DNA of 64,000 bases from Astropecten irregularis. Lineage: Eukaryota > Echinodermata > Asteroidea > Paxillosida > Astropectinidae. The position numbers and the translations under genes are program-made. Shown here piece after piece: positions 10,601 through 22,600 of this stretch (within the stretch, counting starts at the first letter, position 1; each line of letters starts with the position of its first letter). The notes beneath the pieces are model-generated. The model did not search any database. It was not told where the DNA came from and saw only the letters and a list, made by a program, of their open reading frames with translations. The stretch lies in the NCBI GenBank assembly GCA_963971285.1, contig OZ020254.1:8866001-8930000 (forward strand), written 5' to 3'.

Positions 10601-13600
10601 CATATTGTACAGCACAGTGTACATGTACATGAATAAAACCTGGAGCACCCCATGTGATGTTTGTCACATTCATTTTTTTCTTAATCATTAAAAAGAATGA
10701 TAAGGCCCTTTAATTAAAATAAACTAACCACCAACACCCGAAGTGACATCAGTGGAGTATTGTATGCATAACAATTGCATGACATATGAATTTACAGATG
10801 TACACGTACACATGTAGGCCTACATTGTATGTGGAATGTAATATACCGGATATTGAGACTCCACCCATGCATACGTATTGTTCCTATGAAGGTCATCACT
10901 CATTTACTTAAAAACCGCACAATCAACATAAGCAGCATAAATACATGTGTAGGATGGACTTCAGTAAGGCAGAGATAAAGATGTCTATTTGGCCAAAACA
11001 AATTATGGGAAGAACTAGACAAGGTCGCATAATCGTCTTGATGTTAAGCCGAAAAGGAAGAATGGAAGTAAATCATGATGACTCATATTCATTGATCATA
11101 CACATCAATTTGTATGATTTATCTGACATTGTACATATGTACATTTACATGCATATATCATGTCTATAGGCCTACATGTATAACGAAGGTTTTTTTGATA
11201 CTATGGTAGTTCACGTTTCAACGTTATATAAGCCTCGAAAAGAAATTTTTGTGGGATACATTTAACTCTGTCAGACACCTTTCCTATTCACATACCGGTA
11301 CATGTACACATATGCTCTGTGATAGTACAAACATGACGCCGCTATAAAGCAAGAACTCTCTGCACAATGCACATGACAGTGCATTATTTTGGCAGGAAAA
11401 AAATCAAGCTTGGCTTAGAAATTCTTCGCTATTAATCGATTAATTAAGTGCTGAAAGTCTTGTTTACGGATTCCATGAAATAGATTTCATCTAGGTAGCT
11501 GTACCCATTTGCATGAACATAGGCCATAACGGATTCCATGAAATTGAGTCCAGTAGGTGCTTTCGCCAACATTTCATATTTCTTCACTAAAAAGATAAAT
11601 GACTTTGAAAGAGCCCGCTAGGGCCTAGCAGTAATTTTACACAAAATTTCTATCTCTTGCACGTTCTGTACATCCATGTGCTCTGCACTGTTTTTCTAGC
11701 CATTTCTTTCCTTCCAGCTGACTTTTTGCACATGGTTGCTCTCCGTCACAGTAAACAAGATAAACCTTTAATACTAGCACTGCAGATTATTGTGTCTGCG
11801 CTGCGCTGTGCTAAGCCAGCCAGGATCAGATCATAACATATGTTACCAGATGTAGCATATTATAATTTGCACTATACACAAAATGTAAAATGCATCTTTC
11901 TACTAGATGATGCATGTGTTTACTGTACATACTTTGTATTTATCGGAAGTAGTTCTCAAGAAGGCCAAGATTGATGTAAACAAAAACTGCACAGTGATGT
12001 GATCTTTGCGGAGCAAAGTGTGACGTCACAGCTACCATGGCAATATTGAGAACTCAATGAGAACTTATCGAGAACATTTTTATTTTCCTACATGTTCTTT
12101 TATAGCGTAATGATATCTGAGCCGAGGTACCTTTGAAAGGCTTGCAATACTTTTGTATTTCCCTAACAATTTGAAAACTTGAAATTTGTGCTTTAGGTCT
12201 GCAAAGTATACGTATGTTCATGTATGTACATTGTATTTACATGTAGTTGCCTAGGCTCTATACATCAAGTGCAGATTACATTAAATGTCATTGTACTTGT
12301 ACTTCATGTACATGTACCCTTAAGCTAGAGCCATTGTCTGATTAGGTAAGACCTCACTTGGCCATGACTGGCTGGAACGCTAATAATCATCCTCGGAAGG
12401 CTTCATCATCAGTCTCTTGCTACAAACTTGTAGGTGAATGTACGGCAACAATCTGGGGTCACTCCTAGCAAAAGGTCAGCCCATTCGCTATCGCAGTACT
12501 TTTTTTTTTTTTGGAGAAGGGGAAATAACAATCTTATTGGCCGTGTTAAATAGGATGCAAACTCCCCTGGTGAGACGGACCGAACCAGACTCACTGAGAA
12601 TGTTGTTGACCTGTGATCATGCGGAGTCAGGGGTAGGGAGGGTGTCAATCATTGACTGTTCTGTAAGAATATCGAAAAAAAAAAGCAATGACATCATCAT
12701 TACACAGCATACTAGGGCTATATATTATATTGCCATGGCGATCCTTCTCAACTATTCTAAGTCCACCATCTCCTCCTGCCTCAGAAGATAACATAGCTTA
12801 TGAAATCCTATTCACTGTATACAGTATAGTGTACAAGTTTAAAACATAAATATAAATAGATACAATCATATTTGGATGTAAAAGGATTTTAATCAACATA
12901 TTAACATTTTTAAAAATCTTTTTGAAAACTTCAAAAACAAACAAACACAAATTATTTAACTTATTTTGGGGTCTAATGGGTTATGAAGAAAGAAAGGAAC
13001 CTTGATAACTTTTTGATAATTTTGGACGAGCGAAGAAAGTTGGACAGTGTGTACTTTGTGTGACGCATATGGAAATGTTGCTCTTCAATACTGTGTGCCA
13101 TTTATACAATATGAGGACAGCGTGACAAAGCCTTCTTCAGGTGAACTACATGTATGACCTATGTCTGACACACTGACTTATCTGAATGTCACACGCACAG
13201 CAAAGGTTTCAATTCCCCAGACTATCGTTGACACTCTTGCTCCATGCATGGAGGAATAAAACATGTCATGATTCTGAGGATGGTGATGTAATGCCTACGT
13301 CACCGTTGCTGTCCACATTGGACGACGAAGGCCCCAGGAACATTCCAAAGAATATCATAAGAGCTACCCACAAATTATATGACATAACAGTGTGACGAAG
13401 CCTGTTTCGTATCAGGTGAACTATGACTTGTGTCTGACAAACCGACTTCTCTAAATGTCACATGCACAGTAAAAGTTCCAATTCCCCAGACTATCATTGA
13501 CACTCTTCCTCCATGCATGGAGGAATAAAACATGTCATGATTCTGAGGATGGTGATGTAATGCCTACGTCACCGTTGCTGTCCACATTGGTTGACGAAGG

Positions 13601-16600
13601 CCCCAGGAACATTCCAAAGAATATCATAAGACCTGCCCACAAATTATATGACATAACAGTGTGACGAAGCCTGTTTCGTATCAGGTGAACTATGACTTGT
13701 GTCTGACAAACCGACTTCTCTAAATGTCACATGCACAGTAAAAGTTCCAATTCCCCAGACTATCATTAACACTCTTGCACCATCACATGATTGTGAGCAA
13801 GTTGATGTAATGCCTACACTGTTGCGTATCGTAATGCTGTCCACATTGGGTAAAGATTGACAAACAGTGGAGGCTCCGGTAACACCTCAAAGGTGGAGGA
13901 GGAACTTTTTCACGAATTATGTGACATTGGAGTGTGATGAAGCCTTCTTCGGGTGAACTATGACCTGTGTCTGACACACTGACTTCACTAAATGTCACAT
14001 GCACTGCAACTTAGGTTTCAATTCCCCAGACTATCATGGATATTCTTGCTCAGAGTCCAGGAGGTTGAACTTGCTGTATAAGAGTGAATCCACAAATTAG
14101 GCCTATTTGATATTGAAACAGTGATATGACGTTTTGCATGATGGAGACTACAACTGAGTAGGATTTGCGGAGACACCATGTAAAATACTCTTATTGAAAG
14201 TTGTGTGGTTCTTTGGTTCTCACCGGTTCTTCACAGAACCACACCTCTTCCAACAAGAGTACTTGAGTTTATCCACAAATCTTAATCAGTTCTAGAATAA
14301 AAATGTTGTACACTGACAAACATATACCCTGTAATGTACATTGTAACTTACTTGCTAAAGCAATGAAATCAAGCCAGTGGTCATAATGCATGTCATGATT
14401 TAACTCGCACAGTTGGTATTGGTACACATACAACATGTACTGTATTGCACATATACTGATACATACTGTGTCAGTTTGTCTCCTTTATAATAGTCTTCCT
14501 ACTATTAGAAATCCTCAAAGAATCTCTAAAGCTGCTTCAATGGCAGGCTGCCAACATTTTGTGCGCAGACCTTGAATTGCACATGTACTGTGTCTGAGCA
14601 CTCCGAATATTTTACAGTACATGCATACAAGTACATAATGTGTGCAGCACACCGAGATTTTTCTGCAAATAAGATAATGAGGATGTACACTGTGTGTGTA
14701 CATCCCTATTAGTGCTCAAAGTCTTGACATTTGACACTAAATTGTGTTTTGATGATTTGACCACCGTGTAAATGAACATGTTGCTAGCCAGCCGCAGTGG
14801 TCCAACACACATGGCCCATATCCTTCAACCCATATTACAGAGCTCGTCAGTGGAAATCTGTGTTTTGTCTTACATTGTTACAACTGCTGCAGTCCACTCA
14901 GAGTGCTCTGGAATGTGTGAAAGACTGTCAATGAGAAATTGCAGTGGAAGTAGCTGGTCAAAATTGATGTTTTCAGGGACCAAAAACAACTTACAAAAAC
15001 AACTTAGAAAAATAACAACGATTCTTCAAATTTAATTTGTGACTTCACTAATGCTATTTCTGTTTGCATTTGTGTGATTCATCCGCAGATTATACAGCTG
15101 ACTTCCTCAGCGGTGTTTTGACGGACGATATGTTTGTCATAGATCCATGGCTTGAGATTCAAAAGGTAATTGACAAAATACCTCTTACCTTAATACATGT
15201 ACACGTGCTTTGTGTTAATAGGTCAAAGTGAAAGCCAGTATCCAGCATATTGTGCATATTTCAATTGTATCGATTGATCTCCTTTTCGATCCTTGTTGAA
15301 ACCAACCCGGATTTGCCCCCCGGTTTAGCCCGGCAATTATTTGAACCGGATCGCAGAGACGCAATATTCACACTATGTTTGTGGTGAACCGGCTCATATG
15401 ACACCGATCAGGACGAAAAAAAATGCAGTTTGGAACCGGGTTGAGATTTTCAACCCTGGTCCCTACCCAGGGTTGAAAATGTTCAAGTGTGAACACACTC
15501 GATCTAGTTCCAACCCCGTGATTTTGGATAGTGTGAAAAGCCCTAAATTGAGAGTTGACCATATGATGTCAGCTAAGTCAAGGCGTTATTTTCCAATTCA
15601 GTTCATATTATCGGGATATCAGTCTGTGCTTACTACTCTGACTTTGTTTCGTTCCACAGTTAGCAGCCATTGTGGTGGGCATCATAGTGTGCCTCGCGGT
15701 GGGCATCGCGTACTTCCTTCTCATCCTTACCATTGGGCCCATCTTTGGCTGCTGCCGCTGCTGCAACAACTGCGGCGGCAAGAGGGTGCAGGAGCCGTCA
15801 CGCTGCCCCGGTTGCATGCGAGTCTTCTACACGGTGTTCCTACTGTGCGTCACAGGTGTGCTGTGGTGAGTATTAATGCCATTTAATGACACATGCATGC
15901 ATGTTGCGATTGAGCATCCACCCTCTACTCCCGCACGTATGTGTACATAGACTCTTTCATGGATAGTCGGCCTGTGGGACTTTGTGGACAATATTCTTTA
16001 GCGTAATCTGTCCCAAAATGCCTTTCTCTTATACCTTCACTGCATTCTTCCTCGGCTATTCACCGACGTCATAAAATCACGTGATTGGCCGTCAAGCTAT
16101 TCTATGTTGTCCATAGTTACCCGTAGGACACTGTACGTTGCATGTGCACTGAAGCGTATTGTTTCGCGTGTGCAATCATTGTGCTTGACGGCCAATGACG
16201 CCACGGGAATAACCTCTATAGTACCTGACCCTTGACATTCCTCTTTGCCCCGTTCCCGATCCTCGACACGTTCCCCTGACCCTCGTTGACCCTTGACATT
16301 ACCCTTGACCTCTACCTAATCCTCTGTGCCATTTCCCTTGACGTCAACCTGAACTTTGACACTTCAACGTGACCCCTTAACTCTGTAACTGACACTTTGC
16401 CTTGACCTAGCCATTGACACTCTCTTTGACCCTTTCCTGACCCAAATTTGAGTACCTCCTCTCCCTTAACCTATATTTCCTAATCCTCTGCAGACATTGC
16501 TCATTTCAAGATTACTTTTGAAGTTCACAAAAAGTACATGAACCGTCTGTGGAATATCACACATGTACACTGTACATGTACATACACTGTACATGCATGT

Positions 16601-19600
16601 TTGAACTAGTGCAAATAGAACCGGGACTCGCTCAAGAATTTTGACAAAAACCAAGTCGCTCAATTTGTTGCCTCTGAAGATGCGGCGGGCCTGTTCAGTG
16701 TAAATCTGGAGCGTTGCACACTTTGTTGGCCAATGTATTCTAAGCTCAGCTCAGCTCAGCTGCATGGCTCTCCTGCACGTGTACAGGGGCACACTGCATC
16801 CAGTGTCTTATATGAAGTCAGATGGCATTAGTGTCAAATATCTACCTGTAATTACAGCCCTGACCAGGTTAGCGTGCGCCGTTTATTTTTAAACTTCTCC
16901 AAGCTGTGCCCTCAAAGTATGAAGTTCATAACCTGATGGCATTCAATTACGTGTAAAAGGAAGCGACTACTTATCCACTTGTTGAAATTATTGGCATTGA
17001 TCAGGGCTGGTTCTGCGTGCATGCCATGTATGTATCTACATGGGTATGTTCACATGTTGTCCGCGAACATGCATCCACCTGTCTGTCTTGGTTGCATTAC
17101 AGTCTATTAGGACGAGGTGACAATATTGAGTTATTTGCGCAAGGTGCGTGCACGTCAACATTCATTTTAACCTGCTGTCAGTGTACGTGTGGTCACGTAC
17201 TGTACTGTATAGGCCTACTTCAAGAATGTGCACAAACACTAGCTTCTGTTAGAATCTGCTGTAAAACAAATGCCTACTAAATATGACCGTCTGCACCGTA
17301 TGTACGTCTGCATTGTAACAACTAGAGAATAATGCCAATGGGAGACTATGGAGCTGGGTCTTCAAGTTGATAGCGCACACACATGCACAACAACGTGTGC
17401 ATGCTCAGAGATAGCAAAAAGGGACTTCCGTGTGCTGCCGCCAACGTCTTAAAAGTTTCCCATTGAGTAAACTTGTCAAGTATACCTGATCAATGAATTT
17501 CATTCATAAATGGAACTTATGCACATACATGTGTACATGTACATTGTACGTTATTCCACTTTCATTATACTGTACCGTTAATCTCCCTCCTCCCAAATAC
17601 CTGCAACATTTGCAAATTATGTAAAGGACACTTTTAAAGGAGCTTTTACTGTCACTGAAAGATGAACAAATACAAAATTGACTGGAGCGGGATTTGAACC
17701 TGCGACTGCGAATAGGCAGTGTCCGAAACGGGCTTCCAGAGCTACGGCTAGGTCTATTGTCTTGGTGTCTCTGTGTATTTCCATTGGAGCGAAGACCTAG
17801 ACCTAGCTCTAGACAACAGATTCGGATGCAGCCATACTGTCTGTGCTATCCAGCTCTCTCACTGTTTCGCTGTGTGCAGGTTTTTTTCCTAGTGACATTT
17901 TTCTGCTCACATTTTACTTCCCTGCCCTAAAGTGCCTTTTCAGTTTTAATAATGAAAGCATCTTAATGCTTCTGGCAGAGATCCTTGTATTACATTAGGA
18001 ACTGCATGCCACAGCATTGTATTGAAGCACACTGTAAACTGTTCATGCTTTGTATGGCAAGGCACACTATATTCATAATACAGTATATCAAATATTGAGG
18101 GCATCTTATTCCCATGCTGGTTTGACTGCTCTGAGTGCCATACCATCTGTACAGGACTAAAATAGAAAATAGTGAAGCTATCATTAGCTAAAAAGAAGAG
18201 ATACAAGACGCTAGTTGATGCTACCTGATATATGTACGTGATCATCATACAGGTATATGTGTGCAGGTTGCTTAGGGTTAAGCAGGCAACGTGTTTGAGT
18301 GATAGCACCCCTGTCCCTTTCTGAAGCTCACATTTTGCAGCCAGGGAGTTGCCAAGCCGTCATCTCCCCAGCGCTGTTCACAGACTCGACAGAGGTAATC
18401 CCACAATGCTGAGTCTATTGTTGCAAGGCGTAACCAGATCTGACAGCTCTGGAAGCGGGCAGGCTTAGGTCCACTGTCGGCCACTAATCCCCTCCAATTG
18501 ATGGATGATCTTCATCAAAAAAAGGGGGTAGTAGATGTAGGGAGTGGGGACTGACTGTGACAAGTCTGTCTCCCGAGCTTGTTTCAAACAACCCTTTTTC
18601 GTGTCCAACACAGACTTGAATTTGACCCATCAAACTTGGTGCCTTCAAAACCTGGGTCATCAACCTTTTGCTCTTCAACCTTGGTGGGAAAACCCAAAGT
18701 TCCCTTCAAGTGAGTCTTGGCACATCGGGTTTTTAAATATCCATTTTTCAGGACCTTTCACTGGTCTGAAACCTCAAAATTTTAATTTCTTAAGCTCTCA
18801 AAATCTTAACAAAGTATCTTCTACATTGAGTCTCTGCTAACCCTCAGTCCTAGGACCGTATTTATAACCAAACGCTTTGAGTCCGCAAACCAGAAGTGGC
18901 CAAACTTTGGATTTTTATAGCATACATGTAAGACCTCAAATCTTAATTAGGATTCCGAATTCATCAAATTCTCAGTTTTAGTTGAGGTCTTGATTTCTGA
19001 GTTTCTCAAATTCTGAGTGCCAAACCTGTGACACAATCAAACTCATTGCAAATTTGTGGCTGGCCAGGCCTTGGTATCATTCAGTGTTGAAAGGTTGTAT
19101 AATGAACGGATGTAGCCAGGGTAATTAGCAATCACAGTACATAATCAGAATTACTTTTCCTGGCGTTAACAGCATGCCATAAGAATATCTCTGCCCACAT
19201 CCTACATTACCTTCAACTTGCCCTTTTTCTCTCATTTCCACTCCCTGTCCCACCCACCCAAGTCCCCTTGAAAAGAAAGCACGGCCTATAATTACTTGGT
19301 GACAGCCTACTTGACCTTCAGATCCTGTGGAAGGTAGTTCATTAAAGAATGTTTAGAAGGCAAAGGAAGTCAGTGATGTGGTAGGGCGTACAGAAACCTA
19401 CTTCTGAATGAAACCAGGACCAAAATGCCAGTGGCTCATGGCCATGCATGACACAATGGGACAGACTTGGACTGGCCACCTGCAGACTTGGTCTGGGCCC
19501 TTACAGGTTGCAGACTTGGTCTGGGCTCCTGCAGACTTGGTTTGGGCACCTGCAGACTTGGTCTGGGCTCCTGCAGACTCGGTTTGGGCTCCTGCAGACT

Positions 19601-22600
19601 CGGTCTGGGCTCCTGCAGACTCGGTCTGGGCTCCTGCAGACTTGGTTTGGGCTCCTGCAGACTTGGTCTGGGCTCCTGCAGACTCAGTCTGGGCCCTTAA
19701 ATGTTGCACACACGGTCTGGGCACCTGCAGACTCGGTCTGGGCTCCTGCAGACTTGGTTTGGGCTCCTGCAGACTTGGTCTGGGCTCCTGCAGACTTGGT
19801 TTGGGCTCCTGCAGACTTGGTCTGGGCTCCTGCAGACTCAGTCTGGGCCCTTAAATGTTGCACACACGGTCTGGGCACCTGCAGACTCGGTCTGGGCTCC
19901 TGCAGACTTGGTTTGGGCTCCTGCAGACTTGGTCTGGGCTCCTGCAGACTTGGTTTGGGCTCCTGCAGACTTGGTTTGGGCTCCTGCAGACTCAGTCTGG
20001 GCCCTTAAATGTTGCACACGCGGTCTGGGCACCTGCAGACTCGGTCTGGGCTCTTGCAAGATGTTTGCAGCAGTTTATAATTACTTGTTTTATCATTTTC
20101 TTTTATTAAAGTTATCCCATTAGTGTCGCCTCTTGAAATGTACCCCACATTTTAAAAAGCAGTGCTTGTAAGTTGTACGAATCTGAAGATGAAAAAAGGG
20201 TGGAGAAAAGCACTCTGATTCAGAATACTCTTAATCCTTTCAGCACACCCACACCCTTGTGTTAAGTTTTGTTACATATTTTGGTTTTAGGCATGGATTT
20301 TGTAACATAGAAATTACCAGCATGGGATCAGTTTTTTCTTTCTCATTTTTCAAGATCTGTTTTAATTTCAGTGTTTGACAGAATTCACACCCTGCGCGGT
20401 AGGGTCTCCCCGTAGGGTCCTCCAGAGCCCAGGAGTCAAGCCGACGTCTGAATTTTGTTAAGACAACGTGCCGCGAGCAAACGGCACAGGATATGAAGGG
20501 GATTGCATGGGGGACTTGGGTGACATTTTGCCTGGCAGTTCCATCAGAGCCCCCTCCCCTGCTCCCTTCCCTCGCCGAGGAGCTGTTGAGGGGGGAGGGG
20601 GGTGACTCGGGGTTGCCAGCCACGTCTCCGGAGGGCGAGCAGAGGAAAGATTATTATCAGGGGCAAATTTCTTGCCAAACTAACTCATCCGCTCTCCTCT
20701 GTGGCAATTAGCTCGGAGCTGCCTGTGCCCGTATAACACACAAGCGCGCTCCACTCTCGGTGCGCCTGCAATTGACGAACATCCCACGGATTACGGCCAC
20801 ACATGCGTCTGATAATTCTAAAATTTCAGGCCTGGTCTCGGGGGATCCGTAATCACCGAGAAAATGTCAAGATGTCTGGGATTCTGATTTCCTGCCTCAT
20901 TAGGTCTTTTTTTTCCCCCTTCTTCTTCTTCTTTCCTTCTGTTTTTTTTTTTCTTTTAGACAAATTTTCTGACTGAGTTTGCCCAAATAAGGATGGCTGC
21001 AGTTTACAAATCTAGCCATGTGTCTCCAGGTTTAGGGTTGTGTTTAGTGTCTATCCGGACTGTGCTGGCTGAGTAATATTTATTTTGCCGAGGTCAAAAC
21101 AGCAATTAATGAATGTAACACATGTTTGTACATGATGTACTTGCATGTATCTAGCTGAATCTTACCTGCGGTTTATGTGTAGATGAGGTCATGGTTAGGT
21201 CAGATATGGTTTGGCACTGTACAGTATGCATGATGTTTCCTGAGTGAGTAATTAGTATTGTAAGAAGGCACCCATCCAATGAAATGTGCAAAAACAGTTA
21301 CATGTAGTAGTACTGGATTACATTTCAGGCAAAAGCTACATGTAATGTACACTACACTAGACTGTTGTACATTTGCATGGGAATCAAACTTAAAAAAAAC
21401 ACAATTTTTTTTTTCATCAAATAACCACAAGGGAAACTGACTAAATTTATAGTCATTGAAAAGTGAACAAAGTAAAATTGACTGGAGAGGGATTCGAACC
21501 GGTGACCTCCTGAATACCGTATAGGCGCTCTATCAACTGAGCTATCCAGCCCTACGTTGGTGGTGTTCCCAATAGTCTATTTATCTTTGTTCATTTGGCA
21601 GTCAGAAGCCATGAAACCATGCACACACTGGGCTGGATAGCTCAGTTGGTAGAGGGCCTGTACAGTATTCAGGAGGTCTCCGGTTTGAATCCCGCTCCAG
21701 TCAATTGTTCTTTTTTCACTTTTTGTAGGGGAAGGGGAATGGGTGCCCTTCCCGCAGGTCCTGGGTACCAACAGCAGAGCCCCTTGACCCCTTGACCACT
21801 CATGTACTTTTCCCGATCTCCTTTGCACCCCTAAGAATCGTTGCGTTGGTACCAGTCCCTTGGTCAATGCATGGAGTTGCTCAGTCCTATGGTCTGTGCC
21901 GGACTGAACACTGGAGTTGATCAGAGATACTGATCGGATCCAGGCAACAGCACACTGTTCATTTGTCCCTGCCCTGACCAGAGTTGTGCTTGGTCACTGG
22001 TCATGATTCACGCACGTGTGTATGGACAATCCTGCGAACATTGTAGGCCTACCCTATCTGCTACACCATAATGAGGAATATCATGACCCCCATCTTGGAC
22101 ATTTTGTGTTAAAAATATCCGTTTTACACATTTTTGGGAAAAGTGGCTTCGGAAAAGTCAAGTCAATACCATCACTACTGCTCATCTACATTAAAAAAGT
22201 ACTCACGCAAATGCAAAAAGCATTGCCCAGCTTAACTTATAACATTTTTGTTATAAAGAGAATCCCATACTTGTACACCCACTGTGAGATTAAAAGGGCT
22301 GAAATTATATCATTTGTAGTTGAATGAAACAAAAATCACTTGATGCACCAATTATTGTAGACAAAGTGGAATCGTACGTGTATTATAAATGAGAAAGGAA
22401 CATGTCTCATTTTGTGGCGGCAGGACTCATGTTCTGCCAAGCCAGGCAGGTCCAAACCTCTGCAACACACCGACTTGTATAATTCAATTACGCTGGCATG
22501 TCCCGGCTACAGAAGTGACCCAGAACCTTGGAAAGGGAGGGGGGTTGGGGGAGCTGAGGGGTGGGGAGGGGAAGGTGGGGAGTGGTGGGAGGGGGAAACC

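Larger units (their letters stand above)
7694..15088 (+). other. Intron 1 of the prominin gene (7.4 kb)
   Basis: Phase-1 intron with no supported exon inside. It carries an inverted-repeat element (7868-8090), a 365-bp element (8266-8630), a long palindrome (9175-9682), TACATGTA-rich stretches (10.1-11.3 kb), and a ~270-bp tandem array (about 13085-14060). Confidence 0.75.

Noticed and set aside
15341-15886. 181-aa open frame overlapping exon 3
   Set aside because: It reads exon 3 in the wrong frame; the prominin frame gives TM1 and the Cys-rich motif and joins in phase to both neighbours.
19398-20123. Overlapping long open frames (up to 186 aa) in all + frames and on the minus strand
   Set aside because: They are translations of the 21-bp minisatellite; openness in four frames follows from the unit sequence, and the block lies inside intron 3 with no splice signals or known protein.
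20240-20623. 127-aa minus-strand open frame
   Set aside because: No recognisable domain, no conserved start context and no splice partners; GC-rich sequence lengthens chance frames.
21631-21702. tRNA gene
   Set aside because: A and B boxes are present, but the arms do not pair well and the sequence recurs as a SINE with a shared 3' tail at 727, 3143 and 21411.
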